Assembly (NCBI GenBank): GCA_964596685.1
Contig: CAZQVA010000003.1
Span: forward strand, 53,705 to 117,704
Direction of reading: 5' to 3'
Length of the DNA stretch: 64,000 bases
From: CAZQVA01 sp964596685
GTDB lineage: Bacteria; Chlamydiota; Chlamydiia; Chlamydiales; VFKH01
This document shows, in pieces, positions 8,989 through 18,381 of the stretch. The notes beneath the pieces are model-generated. The model did no database searches, had not been told where the DNA came from, and was given only the letters and a program-made list of their open reading frames with translations. Position 1 is the stretch's first letter; the number at the start of each line of letters is the position of its first letter. A program made the position numbers and the translations under genes.

Positions 8989-9298
8989 GCGTGTAATTCA
9001 AAGTGTTAGTTAACTATTTCAAAGCTAGAATAGAAACTTTTCTTAAGGATTCACCAGATAACCTTCCGCCAAAAAATCCTTATTTCCCCCTCTGTGGGCT
9101 CTGTGGGCTCTGTGGTAAATATTTTTATTTAAATCTTGTGTTATTTTTTTTTAATCACAGAGCCCACAGAGCGCACAAGAGGGTGTGTGAGTGGTTACAC
9201 ATTATTCTGAATGAGAATTAATGGAGACGGGAGTGGGTATTAGAAGAATATGAGTCCCTAGTTTTTTTTCATCTCTCCTAACACTTTGAATTACACCC
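8989..9298 (-). mobile_element. MITE copy 1 (about 310 bp)
   Basis: A non-coding element with terminal inverted repeats GTGTAATTCAAAGTGTTAG / CTAACACTTTGAATTACAC and an inner pair of inverted CTCTGTGGGCTCTGTGG arms. It is inverted relative to copies at 32533 and 52427. It is flanked by GGAATTAAT (8980-8988) and GGAATTAAC (9299-9307), a 9-bp target duplication with one mismatch. It has no transposase and must be mobilised in trans. Confidence 0.9.
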
Positions 9299-9395
9299 GG
9301 AATTAACCTTTGCATCATTTTGAATTTCGCGATAAGATCCTCTTTTAGACTTTAGACAAAACGTCATTCGCTTATATGTAAAAGGAACTGTTAGC

Positions 9396-12341
9396 ATGCA
9401 CTTTAAATCGCTTATGCACTCATTCGGCACATTTATTGCGTGTGCTTTCACTGTCAGCTCATCGCTTTTTGCCACAGATGGCTACCAAGTCATCCCCGAC
9501 ACGAATCCTCTTCAAGTGCTCACCCCTGAACTAGCCAAGCGCACTGTTGCGAAAATCCAACTCGACAATGGCATGCAGGTCCTCCTTATTTCTGATCCAG
9601 AAACTGATATCTCGGGCGCTGGAATAGCTGTCAATGCGGGGAGTTGGTCTGATCCCAAGACTGGTCTTGGAATGGCACACTTCACTGAGCATATGCTATT
9701 TTTAGGCACTACAAAGTACCCCAATGAGGAAGAGTACCAGGGATTTCTGGCAGCACATGGAGGGAAAGCCAATGCCTTTACCGCACCTGATCGCACTGTC
9801 TACATCTTTACTGTACGCAACGATGCATTTTTAGAGGCGTTAGATCGCTTCGCTCAATTTTTTATTTCCCCCCTCTTTAACACCTCGTCTGTTGAGCGTG
9901 AAACGATTGCAATCGACCAAGAAAATGCAAAAAACATTCAAAGCGATTTATGGCGTCTATATTTCGTTCAGAAAGCTACAGGCAACCCTGATCACCCTCA
10001 AAACCAATTTGCAACGGGCAACCGAGAAACAATCTCCCAGATTAGTCCAGAAGCTTTAAAACAGTGGTATTTGAATCACTATAGCGCCAATCTCATGCAC
10101 CTTGTAGTGTGTTCTAAACTACCTATGGATCAACTTATTGCTGCCGTAGTCAATGACTTCAAGGCAGTCCCTAATCGCAAATTTACCCCTTTTGCTCCAT
10201 CATTGCCGATTTTTGACACCAAAATGGAGGGAAAAGTCACCTGGGCACTCCCTTATCAGGAGGTGCGTGAACTGACTCTTACTTGGGAATTACCTGCAGA
10301 ATGGAGAGACCAAGGAGCATTTGTAGGACAACTTCTACAAAGTGGACGCACGGGGAGCTTACAGGCCTTATTGCAAAAAGAAGGTCTCGCAGAAGGTGTT
10401 TCCGTTGGCATCGATATGATGTACCCATCGATGCTCTTTTCTCTTGATATTGACCTCACAGATAAAGGCGTAAAGGAATGGGAAAAGGTCACGGATTATT
10501 GCTTTGAAGAAATTGCCCTCCTCAACAAGGGGATCCCTTATGCACTTTGGGAAGAACAGCGCGATCTTGCAACACTTGATTATGAATATCAATCGCGCGC
10601 CGATGCCTTTGATTGGACCATGAATATTACAGCTAGTTTGATCGACGAATCTCTAACCTCCTATCCTTATGATTTACTCATCCCTAAATGGAATGAAAAT
10701 CAGCTGAAAACGTTTTTAAAAGCCCTTACCCCTCAAACCTGCCACTACTTTGTCATGGCAGAGACAACACCACCTCAAGAGGCTACCTTGCTTAAAGAAA
10801 AATGGATTGGTGTCGAGTATTTTATTGAGCCTATTAATGAAAAAACAATGAAGGAATGGACGGAAGCAACTGCTAATCATGCGCTTCAACTCCCCCCTGC
10901 TAACCCCTTTATCGCCCACAATTTATCCCTGCTCAACCCAGTAAAAAATCCACAATTTTCCGTTCCTACTCCAAAATTATTGATCGACATGCCCTCCACT
11001 AAACTCTGGTTTGCTCCTGATCTATTTTTCCAAGTGCCAAAAGCTGCTGGTGCTTTGCGCATCTATGCAGAAGAGCTAGACACCCTGGATGGAAAAAAAG
11101 CTGCGCTCTTGGATCTCTATACAATGGCTCTCAACTATGTACTACAAGATACTACAAGCGCCGCAGCACAAGCAGGTTTGTCATGGTCTGTAGGCACAGT
11201 AACACGTGGGATTTCTCTTGATTTCAGTGGGTATAGCTCAACGCTGCCACTACTTTTTGATAAGGTCTCTAAACAGTTAACAGTCCTTCCCTTACAAAAG
11301 GATGAATTTAAAATCCTTAAGGACTCACTGAGAACGCAATATCAAAATTCAACTTCTGACACTCCTCTGAAGCAAGGACTTGAACTATTTACGACGATTT
11401 TTTCGCGTTATACTATCCCTAATGATGAGCGCCTATCCGCACTTGGGGAGCTTACCCTTGATGACTTTAATAACTTTACTAAAGAGTTATTCGCTCGCAC
11501 AGCGATTGAAGCCGTTTTTTATGGCAATCTCGATGAAAAACAAACACAAGAAATGGTTTTATCTCTTGATAAAGCTCTGAATAGTCGTGCATGGCCTCTT
11601 AACAAGATTGCTGAACAAGAAATCCTCCAATTACCCTCCACAGGTCCAATTTATTCTTATGTTAAGAAGGTCCAACAACCGGGACAATTAGCCTTCTTAG
11701 TGATTCAAAACGGCTGCTTCTCCTATGAAAATGAAGCTGCGCTCATCGTACTTAATGATGCCATTCGTACCCCCTTCTTCGACGAGTTGCGTACCAAACA
11801 GCAGACGGGCTATATCGTACTTAGCACTTCACAAGGTTATTGCCAGCAATTAATGGAATGGTTCTTGGTTCAATCAAGCACACATCCTGCATGTGATCTT
11901 CTTGCGCGCTTTGAACTCTTTTTTGAAAACTTCCTGCGCAGTTACCGCACGAGTGAGTTAACAGAAAAGACCTTTAATGCGATTCGCGCTGCAAAACTCG
12001 ACACCTTGCGGCAACCAGCAAAAAGCCTAGAGGACATGACAAGGCTTCTAGCTGGCATGGCATTTGAGTGCAATAGTGATTTTAAACGCTTAGAGAGACA
12101 GCAAGAGGCCTTGACAAAGCTATCCTATGAAGAACTCTGCAGCTATGTGGATGGGTTTTTATCTCGCCACAACAAACGTCGCTTAGGCATGCTTATTGAA
12201 GGCGTTCAAGATCCTCTAGAGCAAGTGTGTTATATAGACACCGATTCCCGTCAACAAATCTGGAAAACAGGGACTTTCCATACTGCAGAAGAAAACATGT
12301 GTGCCCCTAAAGCTGCCGAACAGAAAAAGGAGGCTGCCTGA
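9396..12341 (+). CDS. exported M16 family zinc metallopeptidase (insulinase/pitrilysin-like)
   Basis: 981-aa peptidase of the full-length M16A type. The signal peptide is MHFKSLMHSFGTFIACAFTVSSS with a likely cut near residue 26. The inverted zinc motif HFTEH is at 95-99, with the distal glutamate region AIDQENAKN about 75 residues later. Four roughly 220-residue repeats are expected, and the second half lacks a zinc motif as usual for the family. Chlamydia trachomatis has a similar large insulinase-like protease (CT806 as I recall). It probably degrades peptides in the periplasm or outside the cell. It is single-gene, and the ATG at 9396 gives the signal peptide. Confidence 0.9.
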   Translation: MHFKSLMHSFGTFIACAFTVSSSLFATDGYQVIPDTNPLQVLTPELAKRTVAKIQLDNGMQVLLISDPETDISGAGIAVNAGSWSDPKTGLGMAHFTEHMLFLGTTKYPNEEEYQGFLAAHGGKANAFTAPDRTVYIFTVRNDAFLEALDRFAQFFISPLFNTSSVERETIAIDQENAKNIQSDLWRLYFVQKATGNPDHPQNQFATGNRETISQISPEALKQWYLNHYSANLMHLVVCSKLPMDQLIAAVVNDFKAVPNRKFTPFAPSLPIFDTKMEGKVTWALPYQEVRELTLTWELPAEWRDQGAFVGQLLQSGRTGSLQALLQKEGLAEGVSVGIDMMYPSMLFSLDIDLTDKGVKEWEKVTDYCFEEIALLNKGIPYALWEEQRDLATLDYEYQSRADAFDWTMNITASLIDESLTSYPYDLLIPKWNENQLKTFLKALTPQTCHYFVMAETTPPQEATLLKEKWIGVEYFIEPINEKTMKEWTEATANHALQLPPANPFIAHNLSLLNPVKNPQFSVPTPKLLIDMPSTKLWFAPDLFFQVPKAAGALRIYAEELDTLDGKKAALLDLYTMALNYVLQDTTSAAAQAGLSWSVGTVTRGISLDFSGYSSTLPLLFDKVSKQLTVLPLQKDEFKILKDSLRTQYQNSTSDTPLKQGLELFTTIFSRYTIPNDERLSALGELTLDDFNNFTKELFARTAIEAVFYGNLDEKQTQEMVLSLDKALNSRAWPLNKIAEQEILQLPSTGPIYSYVKKVQQPGQLAFLVIQNGCFSYENEAALIVLNDAIRTPFFDELRTKQQTGYIVLSTSQGYCQQLMEWFLVQSSTHPACDLLARFELFFENFLRSYRTSELTEKTFNAIRAAKLDTLRQPAKSLEDMTRLLAGMAFECNSDFKRLERQQEALTKLSYEELCSYVDGFLSRHNKRRLGMLIEGVQDPLEQVCYIDTDSRQQIWKTGTFHTAEENMCAPKAAEQKKEAA

Positions 12342-12470
12342 AGCAGAAGATCTACGTCCAGATCTATTGAATATAAAGTAATTAAAGGCGTACAATAATT
12401 GCAAAATTTGTTTTTTGCATACACGCAATTAAGCATGTGTGCCTCAATTCTATAACTAAGGATGTATCTT

Positions 12471-12737
12471 ATGGAGTTAGGACGTACCAATTCTGAAGAG
12501 TTTTCGCTAACGCGCACTGTCTCTTGCGAGAAACTGGCTAAAGCTGCACATGATCAAGCTCGCCCCAAAACAGCGGATCTTAATGGAAGAAAGGTGTCGT
12601 ATTCTTCAGAGGATGCTCAGAAGTTTCTTCTTAAATGTCAGGCCGACAGCCTAGCTGCGACTATGAAAATATGTCATGCCGTAGCGAAATTGCTACACCC
12701 TCCATCCTCTCCTTTCGCAGGCTATCCTTATCGTTAA
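12471..12737 (+). CDS. small hypothetical protein
   Basis: 88-aa protein that I do not recognise. ATG 12471 follows AAGGA by 8 nt, and an alternative ATG lies at 12462 inside that ribosome-binding stretch. It is basic in the middle (ADLNGRKVSYSSEDAQKFLLKCQADSLAATMK) with an amphipathic helix and a Pro-rich end (HPPSSPFAGYPYR). No signal or TM segment is seen. A strong terminator directly after the stop supports it being an expressed gene. Confidence 0.6.
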   Translation: MELGRTNSEEFSLTRTVSCEKLAKAAHDQARPKTADLNGRKVSYSSEDAQKFLLKCQADSLAATMKICHAVAKLLHPPSSPFAGYPYR

Positions 12738-12744
12738 ATAAACT

Positions 12745-12772
12745 AAAAAGGCCCTTTAGAGGGCCTTTTTTT
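12745..12772 (+). terminator. Rho-independent terminator after the 88-aa gene
   Basis: The stem AAAAGGCCCT-TTAG-AGGGCCTTTT is followed by a T run. Its symmetry also lets it serve the convergent miaB transcript. Confidence 0.9.
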
Positions 12773-12775
12773 ACA

Positions 12776-12800
12776 CCAATTCTTCAAGTGGAATGAGTAC
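12776..12800 (+). repeat. half copy of the TATACCC palindromic repeat
   Basis: ACCAATTCTTCAAGTGGAATG followed by AGTA matches the right terminus of the 5228-type repeat with a few changes. It lies immediately downstream of the miaB stop codon. Confidence 0.6.
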
Positions 12801-12801
12801 A

Positions 12802-14124
12802 TCACACCACTGTTCCATGGAGCGTTTGATGGGTAAAGCTGTGAAGTTTGACTTTCACAAGCGAACCTTCAGAAAGACGCTCAGGAACGATAACGTTTTT
12901 CCAGCAGCGCGTGCGACCACGTGCCACTTCTTGATCTTCACGATTCCGCTCGACAAGCATCTCTACCTCACTTCCCAGCATATTTTGCAGCTGTTCTCCA
13001 TGCAAACGGCCATAGAGGTCGAGTAGTTTTTGAAGGCGCTGATCTTTGATCTCTTCTGGGACATCGTCTTTCCATCGCATAGCTGGCGTTCCTTTGCGCG
13101 GACTATAGGAAAAGACAAAGGCTACTGAAAAATTGATCTCTTCAATTAAGCGATAGGTCTCTTGAAAATCTTCTTCCGTCTCTGTAGGAAATCCTACAAT
13201 GATATCTGTCCCTAAAGAAACACCTGGAACAATCTCTTTAAGCATCGCTACTTTTTCTAAATACTGTTCAACAGTATAAATGCGATGCATCTTGCGCAAG
13301 ATCCGATTAGAACCTGCTTGCAAAGGAAAGTGAACAAATTCACAGAGAGAGGGCAAATCGCGAATCGCTTCCATAAGGTTGCGCGTGATATCAACCGGAT
13401 GGCTCGTCATAAAACGCACCCGCGCTATGCCTGGAATCTTATCGATTTGGTAGAGCAAGTCATGAAAGAGGCAATTCCACTCAGGTTGGTCTTTGCCATA
13501 ACTGTTGACGTTTTGTCCCAACAAGGTAATCTCTTTATAGCCCTTCGCAGCTAAAAGACGGCATTCTTCGATGATACTTTCTGGAGGTCGAGACACTTCT
13601 TTGCCCCGCGTATAAGGGACAACACAGTAAGTGCAAAACTTATCGCAACCTCGAATAATAGAGACGTAAGCCTTTACTTTATCATCGCGTACAGCGGAGA
13701 GATAATCGAGATTTTCTTCAAAGCGATCATCCGTGCGCAACGTTTGCTTGCCAGTTTCTATCACTTCATCGAGCACTTGATTAAGGTCCGAAATATTATT
13801 TGTCCCTAACACAAAATCCACGTGAGGCAACTTACGAAAGAGGCTCTCCTTTTTAGCATTCGCCATGCATCCGGTCATACCAATGATCGGTCTTTCTGTT
13901 TTCGGAACCCCTAAGTAACTCAACTGGCCAAGCTTACCCATCACCTTGCGTTCCGCCAAATCGCGAATCGAACAGGTATTAAATATAAGCAAATCTGCTT
14001 CAGACTCAACCTCCGTACGCTCCAATCCGCGACGCACCAGCTGTCCCTTCATCAACTCAGAATCGAGTTCATTCATCTGACAGCCATAGGTTCTAAGAAA
14101 AAATTTCTTTAACGGGCGACGCAC
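12802..14124 (-). CDS. miaB: tRNA-2-methylthio-N6-dimethylallyladenosine synthase MiaB
   Basis: 440-aa radical-SAM methylthiotransferase acting on i6A37 of tRNAs. The N-terminal MTTase domain carries the cluster cysteines C15, C51 and C86. The radical-SAM motif is GCDKFCTYC (C160, C164, C167), and a C-terminal TRAM domain covers about the last 65 residues. It starts with MRRPLKKFFLRTYGCQMNELDSE, a normal MiaB N-terminus. It lies 3 nt downstream of yebC, so the two are probably cotranscribed. Confidence 0.95.
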   Translation of the reverse strand: MRRPLKKFFLRTYGCQMNELDSELMKGQLVRRGLERTEVESEADLLIFNTCSIRDLAERKVMGKLGQLSYLGVPKTERPIIGMTGCMANAKKESLFRKLPHVDFVLGTNNISDLNQVLDEVIETGKQTLRTDDRFEENLDYLSAVRDDKVKAYVSIIRGCDKFCTYCVVPYTRGKEVSRPPESIIEECRLLAAKGYKEITLLGQNVNSYGKDQPEWNCLFHDLLYQIDKIPGIARVRFMTSHPVDITRNLMEAIRDLPSLCEFVHFPLQAGSNRILRKMHRIYTVEQYLEKVAMLKEIVPGVSLGTDIIVGFPTETEEDFQETYRLIEEINFSVAFVFSYSPRKGTPAMRWKDDVPEEIKDQRLQKLLDLYGRLHGEQLQNMLGSEVEMLVERNREDQEVARGRTRCWKNVIVPERLSEGSLVKVKLHSFTHQTLHGTVV

Positions 14125-14127
14125 GCT

Positions 14128-14844
14128 CTATTCTCCCTTCATGTTGTGGTAAACGTTATCAACGTCATCCAACTCTTCCAACCACTCAATAAGTGCTTCA
14201 TTGGCCTTGCAATCTTCTTCAGAACAATCCATGGTGTTTTTAGGGAGATATTCCAATTCTGCCTGCTCGACAACAATCTGAGCATTTTCAAGGGCATCTT
14301 TCATTGCATAGAGATTAGCAGGTTCTGTAGTGACTACAAATCCCCCGTCAGGAAGCTCTTCAATGTCATCTGCACCAGCTTCCATAGCCACATCCCACAC
14401 TCTGGCACTATCGGCTGTAGGGATTGTCAAAACCCCCTTGTGGTCGAATTGAAAAGCGACAGCGCCCGGCGTTGCAATCGTTCCTCCACGCTTGTTGGTA
14501 GCAATGCGCATATCTGAAGCGATACGATTTTTATTATCTGTCATCACTTCCACAAGCAAGCCAACGCCTCCATGGCCATACAACTCATAAGTCATCGCAA
14601 TGAAATCAGCTTGATCAGCTTGCGATCCCTTCTTGATATTTCTTTCGATATTATCTGTAGGCATGTTGACTTTTCGAGCCTTGTCGAGAGCCAAACGCAG
14701 CGAAGGGTTAGCTTTGGGATCGGGTCCCCCACGCTTAACAGCGCTGATGATCTCTTTGGTGACTTTTGAAAAGATTTTACCTTTTTTGGCATCCGCTCTT
14801 TCCTTGCGGTGGCGAATATTCGCCCATTTACTATGTCCAGCCAT
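14128..14844 (-). CDS. yebC: YebC/PmpR family protein (TACO1-like)
   Basis: 238-aa protein beginning MAGHSKWANIRHRKERADAKK, the exact family start. The family includes translation-associated factors and some DNA-binding regulators. Conserved blocks include a KGGTIATPGAVAFQFDHKG-type segment and the DDIEELPDGGFVVTT region. It forms a prfB-GNAT-yebC-miaB run on the minus strand with very short gaps, like C. trachomatis CT459-CT457 as I recall. Confidence 0.94.
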   Translation of the reverse strand: MAGHSKWANIRHRKERADAKKGKIFSKVTKEIISAVKRGGPDPKANPSLRLALDKARKVNMPTDNIERNIKKGSQADQADFIAMTYELYGHGGVGLLVEVMTDNKNRIASDMRIATNKRGGTIATPGAVAFQFDHKGVLTIPTADSARVWDVAMEAGADDIEELPDGGFVVTTEPANLYAMKDALENAQIVVEQAELEYLPKNTMDCSEEDCKANEALIEWLEELDDVDNVYHNMKGE

Positions 14845-14849
14845 CTCTC

Positions 14850-15365
14850 TTATAACTCGCGTTCCATAAGAATTTTGTCGATATATGTGCCATCTGCCTC
14901 CTTAATAAATTTGGGATGCACACCTACCTCTTTAAAACCAAACCTTTGATACAATTTAATTGCAGGATTTCCTTGATAGACCTCTAAATAGAGCGCTTCA
15001 AGGCGAAATTGATTCTTTGCCAAAGCAACTATATTATTTAGCAAATACGATCCCACACCCCTGCCCCGATGCTCTTGTGCTACAATGATGGAGAATAAAC
15101 AGTGATGCTGCACTTTGCGATAAGGCATGAGATACAAGGTAGATAAACCACAGGGAACGCCCTGATAAGTAACCGTGAGACTGCAAAACAACTTGGAATA
15201 GCTAATCCAATGGCGCACAGAGTCATCGATCTCTTGCTCATTGCTCATGGGAAACCATCGCAATACATCTCCTTGAACTAACCAATCTCTTAAAAAAGGC
15301 GCGTCTTCTTCAGTCGTATAGCGAATGTCGTAATCACTGTGAGGGCTATTTACCATATTATTCAT
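14850..15365 (-). CDS. GNAT family N-acetyltransferase
   Basis: 171-aa acetyltransferase of the RimI/RimL-like GNAT fold. The acetyl-CoA P-loop is seen as EHRGRGVGSYLLNN, followed by YLEVYQGNPAIKLYQRFGFKEVG, the usual C-terminal signature. The substrate is unknown. Its ATG overlaps the prfB TGA (ATGA), so it is translationally coupled. It corresponds in position to the YhhY-like protein CT458 next to prfB in Chlamydia. Confidence 0.85.
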   Translation of the reverse strand: MNNMVNSPHSDYDIRYTTEEDAPFLRDWLVQGDVLRWFPMSNEQEIDDSVRHWISYSKLFCSLTVTYQGVPCGLSTLYLMPYRKVQHHCLFSIIVAQEHRGRGVGSYLLNNIVALAKNQFRLEALYLEVYQGNPAIKLYQRFGFKEVGVHPKFIKEADGTYIDKILMEREL

Positions 15366-16459
15366 CCAAATTGCTTAAGGTAGGCACTGATAAATTTATC
15401 GAGCAATTGCCCATCCATCATTGCTTGAATATTTCCGACTTCCACACCTGTCCTTGTATCTTTGACCAATGTATAAGGCTGAAAGACGTAATTACGGATT
15501 TGACTGCCCCAAGCATTCTCCATTTTTTCGCCACTTAATGCTTTGAGAGCCTCCTGGCGTGCCATCACCTCTTTTTCATAGAGTTTTGCCTTCAACACTT
15601 TCATGCACGCTTCCTTATTTTGCAATTGGCTGCGCTCTTGCTGACACGCGACAACAATGCCTGAAGGAATATGCTGGATTCTTACTGCTGAATCTGTCTT
15701 ATTAACGTGCTGACCACCAGCACCCGAAGCGCGATAGGTGAAAATCTTAAGATCATCGGGGCGAATAGAGACTTCAATCGCATCATCGATCTCTGGCGTC
15801 ACTTCAACGGAGGCAAAACTTGTATGACGCTTTGCATTGGCGTCAAAAGGGGAAATGCGCACTAAACGGTGCACTCCTTTTTCAGCTTTGCATAAACCAT
15901 AGGCAAAGGGACCTTTGAAATGGAAAGTAATGCTCTTTAGACCTGCGACATCTCCATCTTGAGCATCTTGTACTGTCACTTGCCACCCTTTATCACGCGC
16001 CCAACGCTCATACATACGCGATAACATGAGCACCCAGTCACACGACTCCGTTCCTCCAGCGCCCGCATTGATCGTTAAAAAGCACGGATTGCGGTCAAGT
16101 TCCCCTGAAAGGGTTTTTTTAACTTCAAGCGCTTCAAGGTCGGTTTCGATCTGTGTTAACTGCCCCAAAAGTTCATCAATAAAACCCTGATCGCCATCTT
16201 CCCAGGCTTCTGGTAAAAGAGCTGCTACATCATTATAAGCAGTAGCAATCGCATGATAAGGAGTGGTCCACTCTTTAATTTCATTCACGCGCGCAATCAC
16301 CTTTTGTGCTTTTTCTTGATCGTCCCAAAAATTCGGATGTGCCATTTCTTCATCAAGAAGAGCTATTTCTTTATCGCGCTCTTGAATTTTTAGGCATCGC
16401 TCAAGCTCTTTTAATCGCTGTTGCGCTCGTTGCAGTTGTTGTTCTGTTGATTCGTTCAT
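15362..16459 (-). CDS. prfB: peptide chain release factor 2
   Basis: 365-aa class-I release factor for UGA/UAA. SPF at 203-205 is the RF2 anticodon-like tripeptide. GGQ is at 248-250 within RASGAGGQHVNKTDSAVR. The frame is continuous through the N-terminal region where many bacteria have a UGA +1 frameshift site, so no recoding is needed here. I chose ATG 16459 rather than TTG 16468. No good Shine-Dalgarno is visible for either. Confidence 0.94.
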   Translation of the reverse strand: MNESTEQQLQRAQQRLKELERCLKIQERDKEIALLDEEMAHPNFWDDQEKAQKVIARVNEIKEWTTPYHAIATAYNDVAALLPEAWEDGDQGFIDELLGQLTQIETDLEALEVKKTLSGELDRNPCFLTINAGAGGTESCDWVLMLSRMYERWARDKGWQVTVQDAQDGDVAGLKSITFHFKGPFAYGLCKAEKGVHRLVRISPFDANAKRHTSFASVEVTPEIDDAIEVSIRPDDLKIFTYRASGAGGQHVNKTDSAVRIQHIPSGIVVACQQERSQLQNKEACMKVLKAKLYEKEVMARQEALKALSGEKMENAWGSQIRNYVFQPYTLVKDTRTGVEVGNIQAMMDGQLLDKFISAYLKQFG

Positions 16460-16518
16460 GATTGCCAACTGTTTTTACCTTTGAAAATAACACGAAAAGA
16501 GGGTAGGATGCAAGGGCT

Positions 16519-18327
16519 ATGATCTCTACTTTCGGACATGCTACAATTGAAGAACTTTTGCTAGCGATTGGCCAAGAGCACATTCTAGGGGATAAAAAGG
16601 CGCGTATTCTACAAAAAGAGAGCTATCGCGTTCATCTCGATCGTCTCAGTGCTCTTAATGCCTTTTATCAGCCCATGGGCGGACTTGTCGGCTACCATCA
16701 ACAGTGCATGAGTAAACTTCGCGATTCAAAACCGAGCGCCTTGCGTTTTTATCCTTATAAAGGGATTGAAGCGAGCGCTTGTCATACTCTGCAAGAGGGC
16801 ATTGCTGCTATGCCTTCTTTAGCCGAGATCTACCCAATTGCTGGGATGGGCTCTCGTTTAGGGCTGAAAGATGACAAAGGGCGCAGCTTACCTGTCGCTT
16901 TGCTCCAATATGCCAATAAAACCTTGCTCGAACACCTGATTGACAGTGTTAAAGCGCGCGAAATGCTGTTCGAAGAGGAATATGGCTATTCAACTCTGAC
17001 TCCTATTGCATTAATGATCAGCAGCGATCCTTTTGCTCGTGAAAGCATTTTAGAATTATTCGAAAACGCGCAGTGGTTTTTGCGCCCCAAAGAAAGTTTC
17101 TTCTTTTTCGAACAGCCACTAGGTCCTGTACTCGATGCAGACGGGAAGTGGCAACAAGATGAACTTTTTCAAATACGCCTTAAGCCGACGGGACATGGCA
17201 TGCTATGGAAGGCGGCTCAAGATCAAGGCGTATTCCATTGGTTGCGCACGTGGGGTCGCTCTAAATTACTTATCCGTCAAATCAACAACCCCGCCCCCAA
17301 TTTTGATGATACGCTCCTGACATTTGTTGGCTATGGCGTAAAAAATCATAAAGCCTTCGGGTTTCTCTCCTGTCCTAAAATCTCCGGTTCTGCAGAAGGC
17401 GTGTTAGGCGTGATTGAAGAAAAAACTCCGCAAGGATGGAGCTACCGCCTATCTAACATCGAGTACACGGAACTTGCCTCTCATCATATCGAGGATGGAC
17501 CGCATCTTGCTGCGAATACAAACGTCCTCTTTGCGGATCTACACGCCGTTGAAGAAAAACTAGCGAAAATGCCTTTTCCTGGATTGATCTTGAATCAAAG
17601 CAAAAAGGAGTCACAGCTCGTTTTAGAGAGTTGTATGCAAAACTTAGCTGACGCCTGGATGACAGCACATCACCAACCCATTTCACCCGATGAAGCCGCT
17701 GCGCATCTACCGATTTTCGTGCTTTCCCAAGAGCGCCGCAAAGCAATCACAGCAACCAAGCGTGCAGTACACAACGACAATCTTTTGGAAACACCACAAG
17801 GGGCGTTTTACGAACTCGCCCAAGAAATTGATGCTCTTTTGAAAAGCTGTCACTTTACAACACCAGGCATTCCTTTTGCAACAGAGTTCCTGGCAACAGG
17901 ACCACATTATGTAGCGCTTCTTCACCCAGCCTTAGGGCCACATTTTTCAAAAATTCGTCGTCATCTTATTAACGGCTCTATAAAAAAAGGCAGTGTCCTC
18001 TCCCTGCAAATTCGTCATTTACATATCAAAGATCTACATCTCGATGGAAAACTCGTCATTGAAGCTCTTGCCATGAAAAAAGGCACATGTACACTTGACA
18101 ATGTGACCATTATCAACCCTGGTCACTCTCATCACAAAGAGATGTGGCAGTCCCTACCAAACACCCCCTCTTGCCATATCGTTTTACACGGTCACTCCGC
18201 ATGTACCATCAAAAATTGTACGATTAGAGAAGCATTGATCTTGCATGTCCAAAACGGTGAATCTGTACATATCACCGAAGAAAATGGCCAGCTTATCATC
18301 CTAAGAAAACCACTTGATTCCGTCTAA
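16519..18327 (+). CDS. UDPGP-family nucleotide-sugar pyrophosphorylase
   Basis: 602-aa protein with the uridylyltransferase fold. The nucleotide-binding loop is PIAGMGSRLGLKDDKGRSLPV (107-127 region), and a KPTGHGMLWKA segment resembles the UTP/sugar-binding loop of UGPase/USP-type enzymes. A C-terminal region (about 470-600) with repeated short hydrophobic strands looks like a left-handed beta-helix. It is much longer than GalU and resembles eukaryotic/plant-type UDP-sugar pyrophosphorylases. The likely product is UDP-glucose or UDP-GlcNAc; the sugar cannot be told from the sequence. It starts close to and divergent from prfB. Downstream is a perfect palindrome at 18337. Confidence 0.75.
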   Translation: MISTFGHATIEELLLAIGQEHILGDKKARILQKESYRVHLDRLSALNAFYQPMGGLVGYHQQCMSKLRDSKPSALRFYPYKGIEASACHTLQEGIAAMPSLAEIYPIAGMGSRLGLKDDKGRSLPVALLQYANKTLLEHLIDSVKAREMLFEEEYGYSTLTPIALMISSDPFARESILELFENAQWFLRPKESFFFFEQPLGPVLDADGKWQQDELFQIRLKPTGHGMLWKAAQDQGVFHWLRTWGRSKLLIRQINNPAPNFDDTLLTFVGYGVKNHKAFGFLSCPKISGSAEGVLGVIEEKTPQGWSYRLSNIEYTELASHHIEDGPHLAANTNVLFADLHAVEEKLAKMPFPGLILNQSKKESQLVLESCMQNLADAWMTAHHQPISPDEAAAHLPIFVLSQERRKAITATKRAVHNDNLLETPQGAFYELAQEIDALLKSCHFTTPGIPFATEFLATGPHYVALLHPALGPHFSKIRRHLINGSIKKGSVLSLQIRHLHIKDLHLDGKLVIEALAMKKGTCTLDNVTIINPGHSHHKEMWQSLPNTPSCHIVLHGHSACTIKNCTIREALILHVQNGESVHITEENGQLIILRKPLDSV

Positions 18328-18336
18328 AGTCCAGTT

Positions 18337-18364
18337 AATAGACTTCTTTCGAAAGAAGTCTATT
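18337..18364. repeat. 28-bp perfect palindrome, possible bidirectional terminator
   Basis: AATAGACTTCTTTC and its exact reverse complement abut with no loop. The arm matches the terminus of the 34382-34543 repeat family, so this is probably a minimal or deleted copy. It lies between convergent genes. Confidence 0.75.
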
Positions 18365-18381
18365 CACGTGTGCCTGCAAAT

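Noticed and set aside
9090..9180. Short repeated CTCTGTGGG units that might suggest a CRISPR array.
   Set aside because: Units are about 9 bp, inverted as two arms and without unique spacers. They are the inner arms of the MITE, seen again in the other copies.
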